DNA of 17,248 nt from UBA5794 sp964196275. GTDB lineage: Bacteria > Actinomycetota > Acidimicrobiia > Spongiisociales > UBA5794. The position numbers and the translations under genes are program-made. Below the pieces are notes generated by a model that saw only the letters and a program-made list of their open reading frames with translations, made no database searches and was not told the origin of the DNA. This document shows, piece after piece, positions 1 through 7,458 of the stretch. Location: assembly GCA_964196275.1 (NCBI GenBank), contig CAXMSN010000090.1:1-17248 (forward strand). Direction: 5' to 3'. How positions within the stretch are numbered: the stretch's first letter is position 1; each line of letters starts with the position of its first letter.

Positions 1-140
1 AGATGGTGATGCCTGGTGACAACACGGAGATGACTGTCGAGTTGGGGAAACCGATCGCTATGGACGATGGTCTCCGGTTCGCTATCCGTGAAGGCGGACG
101 CACCGTGGGTGCAGGCCGCGTCACCAAAATCATCAAATAG
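1..140 (+). CDS. tuf: Elongation factor Tu, C-terminal end (partial, 5' truncated by window)
   Basis: The reading frame enters at the window edge and gives about 45 residues ending in TAG. EF-Tu carries aminoacyl-tRNA to the ribosome as a GTPase. Only the end of the C-terminal beta-barrel domain is visible, with the near-invariant stretches MVMPGDN, PIAMDDGLRFAIREGG and RTVGAGRVTKI, which match the end of bacterial EF-Tu. The GTPase domain lies outside the window. The gene sits 25 bases upstream of rpsJ, the arrangement expected at the junction of the str and S10 operons, so read-through transcription into the ribosomal genes is likely. Confidence 0.97.
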   Translation, partial: MVMPGDNTEMTVELGKPIAMDDGLRFAIREGGRTVGAGRVTKIIK

Positions 141-165
141 CTGAAGAGGATCAGAGGTAACGATC

Positions 166-477
166 ATGGCAGATGAGCACCGGATTCGGATTCGTCTCAA
201 GGCGTACGACCATGCGGTCGTCGATGAGTCTGCGCGCAAGATCGCCGAAACGGTGATCCGCACGCAGGCGAAGATCAAAGGGCCAGTTCCGCTGCCCACG
301 AGAATCCATCGTTACACCGTCATCCGTGGACCCCACGTCGACAAGACGTCGAGGGAGCACTTCGAGATGCGGATCCACAAGCGGCTCATCGACATCCTTG
401 AGCCGACGCCAAAGACGGTTGATTCGCTGATGCGCCTTGACCTCCCTGCCGGCGTGGAAGTTGAGATCAAGACATGA
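166..477 (+). CDS. rpsJ: 30S ribosomal protein S10
   Basis: This 103-residue protein has the full S10 length. It carries the family signatures IRIRLKAYDH near the start, GPVPLPTR around residues 39-46, and KTSREHFEMRIHKRLIDI in the tRNA-binding/assembly half. S10 is a 30S head protein and in many bacteria also the NusE partner of NusB in antitermination. The ATG is preceded by AGAGGT with an 8-base spacer. The stop overlaps the ATG of rplC (ATGA), so the two are probably translationally coupled. It is the first gene of the S10 block after tuf. Confidence 0.98.
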   Translation: MADEHRIRIRLKAYDHAVVDESARKIAETVIRTQAKIKGPVPLPTRIHRYTVIRGPHVDKTSREHFEMRIHKRLIDILEPTPKTVDSLMRLDLPAGVEVEIKT

Positions 478-1112
478 ACGCCATAATCGGTGAGAAGCTT
501 GGCATGACGCAGATCTTCGATGAAGAGAACCGTTCTGTCCCTGTCACGGCGGTGAAGGCCGGACCCGTTGTCGTGACGCAGATCAAGCGTCTCGACACTG
601 ACGGGTACGCAGCCATCCAGATCGCCTTCAAGGAGATGTCCACCAGCAAGGCCGGACGGCCTGCGACCGGACACTTCAGCAAGGCGGGCGTCCCGCCCCA
701 TCGCCACGTCGTCGAAGTCAGGGTTGAAGATCCCGACTCCTACGAGCTTGGCCAGGAGATCACGATCGCTGACGTCCTGGAAGAAGGCGCCAAGGCCGAT
801 GTGACAGGAATTTCAAAGGGCAAGGGCTTTGCCGGCGTCATGAAGCGTCACAATTTCAAGGGCCAAGGTGCGTCACACGGTGTCCACAAGGTACACCGTG
901 CTCCCGGAGCCATCGGTGCATGTGCAACACCCGCTCGTGTTTTCAAGGGCAAGCGTCTTCCCGGCCGTATGGGCGGCGAGCAGGTCACGATGATGAACCT
1001 CGACGTGGTTCAGGTGGATGTCGAGCGCAACCTCGTGTTGCTGCGTGGCGCCGTTCCTGGACCGAAGGGCTCGATTGTCGTCGTTCGAGAGGCGGTGAAG
1101 ACCAATGGCTGA
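474..1112 (+). CDS. rplC: 50S ribosomal protein L3
   Basis: This is a 212-residue L3 of normal bacterial length. It begins MNAIIGEKLGMTQIF, the typical L3 start (a G-x-K-x-GMT-x-IF motif). The central loop that reaches toward the peptidyl-transferase centre is present as KGQGASHGVHKVHRAPGAIG, followed by GKRLPGRMGGEQVT. L3 is an early assembly protein of the 50S subunit. Where Escherichia coli has the methylated glutamine (GQMG), this protein has Arg (GRMG), so that modification is not expected. The gene overlaps rpsJ by 4 bases upstream and rplD by 8 bases downstream. Confidence 0.98.
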   Translation: MNAIIGEKLGMTQIFDEENRSVPVTAVKAGPVVVTQIKRLDTDGYAAIQIAFKEMSTSKAGRPATGHFSKAGVPPHRHVVEVRVEDPDSYELGQEITIADVLEEGAKADVTGISKGKGFAGVMKRHNFKGQGASHGVHKVHRAPGAIGACATPARVFKGKRLPGRMGGEQVTMMNLDVVQVDVERNLVLLRGAVPGPKGSIVVVREAVKTNG

Positions 1113-1794
1113 CAACCTGACAGCCGAGCTGTACACAGCCGATGGGACCTCCAAGGGCTCCGTCGACCTGAATCCTGACGTCTTCGGCATCGAGCCGAAC
1201 AGAGACGTCATGCATCAGGTCGTGACCGCTCAACTCGCAGCCAAGCGAGCAGGAACGCACTCCACCAAGACACGCGCCGAGGTGCGTGGCGGTGGTCGCA
1301 AGCCATGGGCTCAGAAAGGCCTCGGTCGTGCCCGTCACGGCTCGATCCGTTCTCCCCAGTGGGCAGGCGGTGGTGTTGCACACGGGCCGAAGCCTCGTGA
1401 TTACAGCCAAAGGACGCCGAAGAAGATGCGCAGACTCGCACTCCGAAGTGCGTTGTCCGACCGCGCCAGCACCGGCAATGTCAAGGTCGTCGAGACCTTC
1501 GACGCATGGGAGACGCCAAGGACGAAGAACGCGATCGCACTGCTCGCCTCGATGGGTATCACCGGCAAGGTGCTCCTCATCGCCGAGGACCACGAGCGCA
1601 CGGCGATCAAGTCCTTCCGAAATCTCGATCATGTGATCGCCCACAACCTCGGTCAGGCGAACACCTATGACGTGTTGTGGGCGGAGACCGTCATCATGAG
1701 TCAGGGCACGCTTGAACTCGGCCAGGGCGCACCGCGCGGAACTGACGCACACGCCGCTGGCGTCAAGGAAGCACAGGAAGGTGGGGCGAAGTGA
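1105..1794 (+). CDS. rplD: 50S ribosomal protein L4
   Basis: The 229-residue protein has the L4 globular fold flanking the long basic loop that lines the peptide exit tunnel. The loop is visible at about residues 56-100 with EVRGGGRKPWAQKGLGRARH and SPQWAGGGVAHGPKPRDY. The C-terminal part contains SALSDRA and KVLLIAEDHE, as expected. In proteobacteria L4 also represses its own S10 operon, but the operon leader lies outside this window, so nothing can be said about that here. The ATG lies inside the end of rplC and the stop overlaps the GTG of rplW. The last 20 residues (after LELGQGAP) form a short polar tail. Confidence 0.97.
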   Translation: MADNLTAELYTADGTSKGSVDLNPDVFGIEPNRDVMHQVVTAQLAAKRAGTHSTKTRAEVRGGGRKPWAQKGLGRARHGSIRSPQWAGGGVAHGPKPRDYSQRTPKKMRRLALRSALSDRASTGNVKVVETFDAWETPRTKNAIALLASMGITGKVLLIAEDHERTAIKSFRNLDHVIAHNLGQANTYDVLWAETVIMSQGTLELGQGAPRGTDAHAAGVKEAQEGGAK

Positions 1795-2078
1795 AGAATC
1801 CACGCGACATCATCCTCCAACCCGTTGTGTCAGAGAAGTCATACGACCTCGTTGACGCAAACAACCAGTACACGTTCATCGTCGATCCCCGGTCGAACAA
1901 GACCGAGATCAAGCAGGCGATCCAGACCATCTTCGATGTGAAGGTCGTCTCTGTGAACACGATGAACCGCCAGGGCAAGCTGAAGCGGACCGGTTACACG
2001 ATCGGGAAGCGCAAGAACACGAAGCGTGCTCTCGTCACGCTCGCCGCCGGCGACTCCATCGACGTCTTCGAGGTATAA
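1791..2078 (+). CDS. rplW: 50S ribosomal protein L23
   Basis: This 95-residue protein matches L23 in length and motifs: an N-terminal ILQPVVSEKSY, then YTFIVDPRSNKTEIKQAI, and the basic tip KRTGYTIGKRKNTKRA. L23 sits at the tunnel exit and is the docking site for trigger factor and SRP. The start is GTG, embedded in the rplD stop as GTGA, with a purine-rich GGAAGGTGGGG upstream. It is the only ribosomal gene here with a clear GTG start. The stop lies 2 bases before rplB. Confidence 0.97.
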   Translation: MKNPRDIILQPVVSEKSYDLVDANNQYTFIVDPRSNKTEIKQAIQTIFDVKVVSVNTMNRQGKLKRTGYTIGKRKNTKRALVTLAAGDSIDVFEV

Positions 2079-2080
2079 CC

Positions 2081-2914
2081 ATGGGTGTAAAGAAACTCAA
2101 ACCGACCTCTCCAGGGCGCAGGTTCCAGACGGTCTCAGACTTCGACACGATCACGAAGTCGACACCGGAGAAGAGTCTGCTTGCGCCCAAGACGCGTTCG
2201 TCCGGACGCAACTCGTACGGTCGCATCACGTCCCGTCACCGTGGTGGTGGGCACAAGCGTCGCTACCGCATCATCGATTTCCGTCGCACGAAGGACGGTG
2301 TGCCGGCCAAGGTTGCATCGATCGAGTACGACCCGAACCGCAACTCCCGCATCGCCTTGGTCCATTACGCGGATGGCGAGAAGCGGTACATCCTTGCTCC
2401 CGTTGGCATCGCTGTCGGCGACGTTATCGAGTCCGGTTCGAAGGCAGAGATCAAGATCGGCAACGCTTTGCCGCTTCGCAATATCCCGACCGGCACCGTG
2501 GTTCACGGCGTCGAACTCCGCCCCGGTGGTGGAGCGAAGATGGCGCGTTCAGCAGGAACGTCGGTCCAGTTGATGTCGAAAGAAAACAAGGCAGCGTTGC
2601 TTCGACTCCCATCCGGCGAGATGCGCCAGGTCAGCCTTGACTGTCGGGCGACCGTTGGGCAGGTCGGAAACCCCGAAGCAGAACTCATCAAGATCGGAAA
2701 GGCCGGCCGCAATCGCTGGAAGGGCAAGCGCCCTCAGTCACGCGGTGTTGCCATGAACCCGGTGGATCACCCCCTCGGTGGTGGTGAAGGCCGTAGCTCG
2801 GGTGGTCGTCACCCGGTCAGCCCGTGGGGCAAGGCCGAGGGCAAGACCCGAAAGAAGAACAAGGCGAGCGACAAGTACATCATGCGTCGCCGCTCCAAGA
2901 AGGGTATGAGGTAA
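2081..2914 (+). CDS. rplB: 50S ribosomal protein L2
   Basis: The 277-residue length is standard for L2. The RNA-binding OB and SH3-like domains contain SYGRITSRHRGGGHKRRYR and IDFRR. The C-terminal active-site-proximal loop contains MNPVDHPLGGGEGRSSGGRH followed by PVSPWG. The histidine of VDHP (about residue 230) corresponds to the conserved L2 histidine implicated in peptidyl transfer. L2 is needed for subunit association and tRNA binding. The very basic C-terminus (RKKNKASDKYIMRRRSKKG) is typical. The spacing is 2 bases to rplW and 3 bases to rpsS. Confidence 0.98.
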   Translation: MGVKKLKPTSPGRRFQTVSDFDTITKSTPEKSLLAPKTRSSGRNSYGRITSRHRGGGHKRRYRIIDFRRTKDGVPAKVASIEYDPNRNSRIALVHYADGEKRYILAPVGIAVGDVIESGSKAEIKIGNALPLRNIPTGTVVHGVELRPGGGAKMARSAGTSVQLMSKENKAALLRLPSGEMRQVSLDCRATVGQVGNPEAELIKIGKAGRNRWKGKRPQSRGVAMNPVDHPLGGGEGRSSGGRHPVSPWGKAEGKTRKKNKASDKYIMRRRSKKGMR

Positions 2915-2917
2915 GCC

Positions 2918-3196
2918 ATGGCGAGAAGCCTGAAAAAGGGGCCGTTCGTGGACGAGCACCTTCTGGTCAAGATCGAGAAGGCGAATGCCGGTGGAGACAA
3001 GCGCGTCATCCGTACTTGGAGTCGCCGCTCAACGATCATCCCTGAGATGGTGGGTCACACGATCGCTGTCCACGACGGTCGCAAGCACGTTCCCGTCTAC
3101 ATCAGCGAGTCGATGGTCGGCCACAAGCTCGGAGAGTTCGCCCCAACGCGTACGTTCCGTGGCCACATGACTGACAAGTCTGCGAGGATGCGATGA
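2918..3196 (+). CDS. rpsS: 30S ribosomal protein S19
   Basis: This 92-residue S19 begins MARSLKKGPFVDEHLL, a near-universal S19 start. It continues with IRTWSRRSTIIPEMVGHTIA and KLGEFAPTRTFRGH, the signature region. S19 forms a complex with S13 in the 30S head and contacts the A-site finger. GAGGT lies just upstream of the ATG, inside the end of rplB. The stop overlaps the rplV start by 4 bases (ATGA). Confidence 0.98.
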   Translation: MARSLKKGPFVDEHLLVKIEKANAGGDKRVIRTWSRRSTIIPEMVGHTIAVHDGRKHVPVYISESMVGHKLGEFAPTRTFRGHMTDKSARMR

Positions 3197-3540
3197 ACGT
3201 AAGAGCGCAAGCTAAGTACGTTCGCCAGTCGCCGTACAAGGTGCGTCGTGTGCTCGATCTGGTCCGCGGTCTTCCTGTGGATGAGGCGCTTGTCGTCCTC
3301 GATTTCACGAACCGTCGTGCTGCCGACCCGATCAAGAAGGTTCTCAATTCCGCCATCGCCAACGCCGAGCACAACATGGCGCTCGACGCGGAGGAACTGC
3401 ACGTCGCAGAGGCATACGCCGACGAGGGACCAACGCTCAAGCGCTGGCGTCCTCGTGCGCGAGGCCGCGCAGCACAGATTCGCAAGCGGACAAGTCACAT
3501 CACAATCGTTGTCGCAGACGATCAGGAGGAGGTTGCCTGA
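3193..3540 (+). CDS. rplV: 50S ribosomal protein L22
   Basis: This 115-residue L22 has the expected RQSPYKVRRVLDLVRGL near the N-terminus. It is followed by the NSAIANAEHNM helix and the beta-hairpin that reaches into the exit tunnel, PTLKRWRPRARGRAAQIRKR. L22 together with L4 shapes the tunnel constriction and the macrolide-binding vicinity. It overlaps rpsS by 4 bases and rpsC by 1 base (TGATG). Confidence 0.97.
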   Translation: MNVRAQAKYVRQSPYKVRRVLDLVRGLPVDEALVVLDFTNRRAADPIKKVLNSAIANAEHNMALDAEELHVAEAYADEGPTLKRWRPRARGRAAQIRKRTSHITIVVADDQEEVA

Positions 3541-4640
3541 TGGGCCAGAAAACTCACCCATACGGACTGCGTCTTGGAATCGTCACAGACTGGACCGCCC
3601 GCTGGTACTCCGACAAGGAGTACGCAGCCAACGTCTATGAGGACTACAAGATCCGCACGTTCCTGAACACCGAGCTCAAGAGAGGTGCGATCTCTCGCAT
3701 CGACATCGAGCGCATCGGTGACAAGAAGGTTCAGGTTGACATCCACACCGGCAGGCCCGGGGTCGTCATCGGTAGAGGTGGTTCCGAGGCCGAGCGCATG
3801 CGCGCTGGGCTCGAGAAGCTCTCAGGGCGCAGGGTCAAGTTCAACGTCGTTGAAGTGCACAACCCAGAGGTCGATGCAACGCTGCTCGCACGCAGTGTCG
3901 CTGACCAACTCGAGGGTCGTGTGTCGTTCCGTCGTGCCATGAAGCGCACCGTCGCAACGGCGCTCAAGGCTGGGGCCGAGGGAGTTCGCGTCCAGGCATC
4001 TGGCAGGCTCGGTGGCTCGGACATGGGTCGCAGGGAGTGGTACCTCGAAGGCCGCGTGCCGTTGCACACGCTTCGTGCCGACATCGACTACGGACAGGCA
4101 ACCGCTTCTACCACCGTCGGCGCCATCGGCGTCAAGGTGTGGGTCTACAAGGGCGACATCATGAAGCGGGTCGGTTCCGGCGGAAAGGCTGCCGCTGAGG
4201 CACGTCTCGCTACCGGCGGCCCTGCCGATCGCGATCGTCGCAGATCAGTCAAGTCACGTGCAGAGCAAGCCGCTGGCGGGACAGACAAGCGCATCATCGA
4301 GGCTGGTGGCGGCAAGCGTGTCGTCGAGTCCGGTGACTCGAAGCGCTCAAGCGGCCGCAGGCTTATCGAAGCAGGTGGCGGCAAGAAGGTCAGTGCAGCT
4401 GACGCAAGCGCTGAATTCGCAGAGGCACAAGAGGCAGGCGTAGCTGAAGAGGCGATTGTCGAAGCCGTTGTTGCTGAGGCTGTCGCTGACGTTGCAGCAG
4501 TTGAGGCCGTTGTTGCCGAGGCCGTTGCTGAGGAAGCCGTTGCCGAGGAGGCTGCTGAAGAAGCCGAGGAAGCCGCGGTCGAGACCGCCGCAGATGTGGT
4601 TGAAGCCGACGACGCCGATGATTCCGGTGAGGAGAAGTAG
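3540..4640 (+). CDS. rpsC: 30S ribosomal protein S3 with long low-complexity C-terminal extension
   Basis: Residues 1-210 are a complete S3. They comprise MGQKTHPYGLRLGI at the start, a type 2 KH domain with the GRGG loop in VVIGRGGSEAERM (about residues 76-87), and the C-terminal domain with GRLGGSDMGRREWYLEGRVP and VGAIGVKVWVYKGDI. S3 binds mRNA at the entry tunnel and has helicase-related function. The protein then continues for about 155 residues, giving 366 in all, whereas S3 is usually 210-280. The tail has two parts. Residues 211-290 are a basic Gly/Lys/Arg segment with an imperfect repeat, RIIEAGGGKRV and RLIEAGGGKKV. Residues 291-366 are an Ala/Glu/Val-rich acidic stretch. The frame is unbroken and ends 3 bases before rplP. 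The tail is predicted to be disordered or helical, and its function is unknown. Confidence 0.96.
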   Translation: MGQKTHPYGLRLGIVTDWTARWYSDKEYAANVYEDYKIRTFLNTELKRGAISRIDIERIGDKKVQVDIHTGRPGVVIGRGGSEAERMRAGLEKLSGRRVKFNVVEVHNPEVDATLLARSVADQLEGRVSFRRAMKRTVATALKAGAEGVRVQASGRLGGSDMGRREWYLEGRVPLHTLRADIDYGQATASTTVGAIGVKVWVYKGDIMKRVGSGGKAAAEARLATGGPADRDRRRSVKSRAEQAAGGTDKRIIEAGGGKRVVESGDSKRSSGRRLIEAGGGKKVSAADASAEFAEAQEAGVAEEAIVEAVVAEAVADVAAVEAVVAEAVAEEAVAEEAAEEAEEAAVETAADVVEADDADDSGEEK

Positions 4641-4643
4641 CCC

Positions 4644-5057
4644 ATGTTGATGCCAAAGCGCACCAAGTATCGCAAGGTCCAGACGGGCCGCATGCGTGGT
4701 ATCGCCAAGGGCGGCACTCGCGTGTCGTTTGGCGAATACGGGCTCCGAGCACAGGAACGCGGCTGGATCACATCCCGTCAGATCGAGGCAGCTCGTATCG
4801 CGATGACTCGCAAGATCAAGCGTGGTGGAAAGGTCTGGATCACGATCTTTCCAGACAAGCCGATCACCGAGAAGCCTGCGGAGACACGTATGGGCTCCGG
4901 AAAGGGCAACCCTGAGTACTGGGTAGCCGTCGTGAAGCCGGGTCGCGTGATGTTCGAGATGTCAGGCGTTGATGAGGAACTCGCACGAGAGGCAATGCGT
5001 CTCGCTTCGCACAAGCTTCCAGTCAAAGCCAAGTTCGTGAAGAGGGAGGACGTATGA
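4644..5057 (+). CDS. rplP: 50S ribosomal protein L16
   Basis: This 137-residue protein has the standard L16 start MLMPKRTKYRK. It carries RMRGIAKGG, the FGEYGLRAQERGWITSRQIE region and the highly conserved MGSGKGNPEYWVAVVKPGRV loop. L16 organises the 50S A-site and supports subunit maturation. A second in-frame ATG two codons on (at 4650) could also serve, but the M-L-M start is usual for the family. The stop overlaps rpmC by 4 bases. Confidence 0.97.
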   Translation: MLMPKRTKYRKVQTGRMRGIAKGGTRVSFGEYGLRAQERGWITSRQIEAARIAMTRKIKRGGKVWITIFPDKPITEKPAETRMGSGKGNPEYWVAVVKPGRVMFEMSGVDEELAREAMRLASHKLPVKAKFVKREDV

Positions 5058-5272
5058 ACGCCCTGGATCTCCGCGGTCTCAGTTATAAGGAGCTCGGTGA
5101 GAAACTCGATGAGGCGAAGGAAGAACTCTTCAACCTTCGCTTTCAGCTTGTCACTAACCAGCTCGACAACACCGCTCGACTCAAGTTCGTCAAGCGCGAC
5201 GTTGCTCGCATCGCAACCGTGATGCGTGAGCAGGAAATCGCGGCATGGAAATCACAGCAGGAGGATGCGTAG
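5054..5272 (+). CDS. rpmC: 50S ribosomal protein L29
   Basis: The 72-residue protein is a two-helix L29. It has LRGLSYKELGEKLDEAKEEL followed by the family hallmark LFNLRFQLVTNQLDNTARL and a basic second helix, KFVKRDVARIATVMREQE. L29 lies by the tunnel exit next to L23 and contributes to the trigger factor/SRP docking surface. The ATG overlaps the rplP stop (ATGA), and the TAG directly abuts the rpsQ ATG with no spacer. Confidence 0.96.
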   Translation: MNALDLRGLSYKELGEKLDEAKEELFNLRFQLVTNQLDNTARLKFVKRDVARIATVMREQEIAAWKSQQEDA

Positions 5273-5527
5273 ATGGAACGCGCAGACCGCAAGGTACGCG
5301 TCGGAATCGTCGTTTCCGACTCGAGGGACAAGACCGTCACGGTCGAGGTGAGGGACGCAAAGCGTCACCCCCGCTACGGCAAGACGATCCCAGTCCGCAA
5401 GAAGTATCACGCCCACGACGAAGCGAACGACGCCAACGTTGGCGACACGGTCCGCATCATCGAGACGCGGCCGCTTTCGAAATCGAAGCGTTGGCGTGTC
5501 GAAGAAGTAGTGGAGCGTGCGAGATGA
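5273..5527 (+). CDS. rpsQ: 30S ribosomal protein S17
   Basis: The 84-residue protein is an OB-fold S17. VGIVVSDSRDKTVTVEV is followed by the typical HPRYGKTI (here after DAKR) and KKYHAHDEAN, then GDTVRIIETRPLSKSKRWRV. S17 is a primary 16S rRNA-binding protein of the 30S body. A GCAGGAGGATGCG purine tract in the end of rpmC serves as ribosome-binding site. The stop overlaps rplN by 4 bases. Confidence 0.97.
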   Translation: MERADRKVRVGIVVSDSRDKTVTVEVRDAKRHPRYGKTIPVRKKYHAHDEANDANVGDTVRIIETRPLSKSKRWRVEEVVERAR

Positions 5528-5892
5528 TCCAACAGGAGTCACGACTCAAGGTCGCTGACAACTCGGGCGCTCGCGAGGTGCTCTGCATCCGTGTACTCGG
5601 AGGCTCAGGCCGCCGGTACGCCTCGATCGGTGACGTCATCGTCGCGACCGTCAAGGACGCAACACCAGGTGGCGGCGTCAAGAAGGGCGAGGTCGTCAAG
5701 GCTGTCGTCGTTCGGACGAAGAAGGAGAACCGTCGCTCCGACGGAACGTATATCCGCTTCGACGAAAACGCCTGCGTGATCATCAACGATCAGAAGCAGC
5801 CGAGAGGTACACGGATCTTCGGTCCGGTTGCCAGGGAGCTGCGTGACAAGAAGTTCATGCGCATCGTTTCACTCGCCCCGGAGGTGCTCTGA
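5524..5892 (+). CDS. rplN: 50S ribosomal protein L14
   Basis: This 122-residue L14 begins MIQQESRLKVADNSGAREV, the canonical family start. It contains RYASIGDVIVATVKDATPG, the loop KKGEVVKAVVVRTKKE, and FDENACVIIND followed by PRGTRIFGPVARELRDK at the C-terminal end. L14 forms intersubunit bridges with 16S rRNA. The frame is open further upstream, to 5245, but the first MIQQ codon overlaps the rpsQ stop as ATGA and gives exactly the family length. That start is chosen here. Confidence 0.98.
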   Translation: MIQQESRLKVADNSGAREVLCIRVLGGSGRRYASIGDVIVATVKDATPGGGVKKGEVVKAVVVRTKKENRRSDGTYIRFDENACVIINDQKQPRGTRIFGPVARELRDKKFMRIVSLAPEVL

Positions 5893-6197
5893 TGAAGCTA
5901 CGTAGCGGAGACACCGTCATGGTCATCGCGGGCAAGGATGCCGGCACCGAGTCAAAGATCGCAAAGGTCTTCCCAGACCAGAACCGCATCATCGTCGAAG
6001 GTGTTGCCACGGCCAAGCGCCACCAGCGTGCAACCGGGGAGGCCAACACCGGCGGGATCATCGACAAGGACATGCCGATCAATGCATCGAATGTCATGAT
6101 CATGTGCGCGGAGTGTGGCCCAACGAAGATCGGTGCCCGATTCGACGACGAAGGTGTCAAGTCCCGCGTATGTCGCAAGTGTGGAGGTGACCTCTAA
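5892..6197 (+). CDS. rplX: 50S ribosomal protein L24, zinc-ribbon type
   Basis: This 101-residue L24 has the N-terminal KOW motif (KLRSGDTVMVIAGKDAGTES). The middle contains the expected VEGVATAKRHQRATGEANTG and GGIIDKDMPINASNV. The C-terminal part has two Cys pairs, C72-AE-C75 and C94-RK-C97, forming a four-cysteine zinc ribbon seen in many bacterial L24 proteins but not in Escherichia coli. L24 is an early assembly initiator of the 50S near the tunnel exit. It is joined to rplN by TGATG and to rplE by TAATG. Confidence 0.97.
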   Translation: MKLRSGDTVMVIAGKDAGTESKIAKVFPDQNRIIVEGVATAKRHQRATGEANTGGIIDKDMPINASNVMIMCAECGPTKIGARFDDEGVKSRVCRKCGGDL

Positions 6198-6754
6198 TGG
6201 CTGCCAGACTCAAAGAAAAGTACGACAGCGAGCTCAGGGACCAGTTGCTCGCCGACCTCGGAGTGGGGAACGTCATGCGCGTGCCACGACTCCAGAAGAT
6301 CATCGTCAACATGGGTGCCGGAGATGCGGCCGCAGATGCGAAACTCATCGATGGCGTCGTCGCGGACCTCAGGATCATCACCGGCCAGCAGCCGAAGGTG
6401 AACAGGGCCCGCAAGTCGGTCTCGAATTTCAAGGTCCGTGAGGGCCAGCCAATCGGCGCCCACGTGACCTTGCGTGGGGAGCGGATGTGGGAGTTCCTCG
6501 ATAGGCTTGTGGCTCTTGCGATTCCAAGGATCCGAGACTTCCGCGGTCTGAGCCCAACCGGCTTCGACGGCAGGGGAAATTACAGCTTCGGTGTGACCGA
6601 GCAGTTGATTTTCCCCGAGATCGATTACGACAAGGTTCAAAAGGTTCGCGGTATGGACATCACACTGGTGACCTCCGCGGAGACGGACGCTCAGGGGAAA
6701 GCTCTCCTCGATGCGTTCGGGTTCCCATTCCGTCAACAGCAGGTAGGTGCCTGA
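6197..6754 (+). CDS. rplE: 50S ribosomal protein L5
   Basis: The 185-residue protein carries the L5 motifs. These are VPRLQKIIVNMGAGDAAAD near the start, QQPKVNRARKSVSNFKVREG, IGAHVTLRGERMWEFLDRL, the signature IPRIRDFRGL, GNYSFGVTEQLIFPEI and MDITLVTSAETD. L5 binds 5S rRNA and the P-site tRNA elbow in the central protuberance. It overlaps rplX and rpsN by one base each. Confidence 0.97.
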   Translation: MAARLKEKYDSELRDQLLADLGVGNVMRVPRLQKIIVNMGAGDAAADAKLIDGVVADLRIITGQQPKVNRARKSVSNFKVREGQPIGAHVTLRGERMWEFLDRLVALAIPRIRDFRGLSPTGFDGRGNYSFGVTEQLIFPEIDYDKVQKVRGMDITLVTSAETDAQGKALLDAFGFPFRQQQVGA

Positions 6755-7059
6755 TGGCGAAAACTTCAAAGATCGCCAAGAACAACAAGCGCGCTGTAAT
6801 CGTCGAACGCTATGCGGATCGACGTGCAGAGCTCATCAAGATCATCAAGGACCCTGAGGCCTCCTACGGGGATAAGCGTGAGGCGTATGCCAAGATCGCC
6901 AAGATGCCTCGCGACGCGAGCGCGACGCGGTACCGCAATCGGTGCAACGTCTCTGGTCGCCCGCGCGGGTATTTCCGTAAGTTCGGCCTGTCCCGTATTG
7001 CAGTTCGCAGCATGGCCCACCGCGGTGAGCTTCCAGGGATCAGAAAGGCTTCGTGGTAG
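6754..7059 (+). CDS. rpsN: 30S ribosomal protein S14, long zinc-independent form
   Basis: This 101-residue S14 starts MAKTSKIAKNNKRAVIVER and ends with the family block RNRCNVSGRPRGYFRKFGLS and IAVRSMAHRGELPGIRKASW. It is the long form: it has the extra middle segment and only one cysteine (in RCNVSG), so it lacks the two CxxC pairs of the 61-residue zinc-binding form. In Mycobacterium and Streptomyces the spc-operon copy is the short zinc-binding form, and the long one is a separate, zinc-starvation paralogue. Finding the long form here is therefore unusual. S14 acts in 30S head assembly. It overlaps rplE by one base. Confidence 0.97.
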   Translation: MAKTSKIAKNNKRAVIVERYADRRAELIKIIKDPEASYGDKREAYAKIAKMPRDASATRYRNRCNVSGRPRGYFRKFGLSRIAVRSMAHRGELPGIRKASW

Positions 7060-7061
7060 TC

Positions 7062-7457
7062 ATGTACACAGATCCAATCTCTGACATGCTTACGAGGATC
7101 AGGAACGCCAACATGGCGCTCCATCCCGAGACGACGATGCCTTCCAGCAAGATCAAGGAAGAGATCGCTCGCATTCTCTCTGAAGAGGGCTTCATCGACG
7201 GTTGGAAAACCGACGATGTGTCCGTTGGCTCCGAGCTGACCGTACGCCTTCGGTACGACGGAGAGCGCAAGAGCGTTCTCCAGGGGATCCGTCGGATCTC
7301 TAAGCCCGGGAACCGGGTGTACAAAGGTGCTCAGGACATCAGCCGCATTCGCGGTGGTATCGGCGTCGCCATCGTTTCCACATCGAGTGGACTCATGACG
7401 GACAGGGAAGCTCGTCGCCGCAACGTCGGTGGCGAAGTCCTGTGCGAGGTGTGGTGA
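7062..7457 (+). CDS. rpsH: 30S ribosomal protein S8
   Basis: The product from the ATG is 131 residues and begins MYTDPISDMLTRIRNAN, the standard S8 start. It continues with SSKIKEEIARILSEEGFI, RRISKPGNRVY and the C-terminal signature GIGVAIVSTSSGLMTDREAR. S8 binds helix 21 of 16S rRNA and in enterobacteria represses the spc operon. An in-frame GTG three codons upstream (7053), overlapping the rpsN stop, lies closer to the AGAAAGG purine run, so a 134-residue form is possible. The ATG is preferred because it gives the family N-terminus. Confidence 0.95.
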   Translation: MYTDPISDMLTRIRNANMALHPETTMPSSKIKEEIARILSEEGFIDGWKTDDVSVGSELTVRLRYDGERKSVLQGIRRISKPGNRVYKGAQDISRIRGGIGVAIVSTSSGLMTDREARRRNVGGEVLCEVW

Positions 7458-7458
7458 C

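Noticed and set aside
4145..4771. 208-residue minus-strand frame over the S3 tail (Ala/Ser/Thr-rich)
   Set aside because: It mirrors the GCN/GAN codons of the S3 extension. The S3 frame is continuous with its conserved core and properly spaced from rplP.
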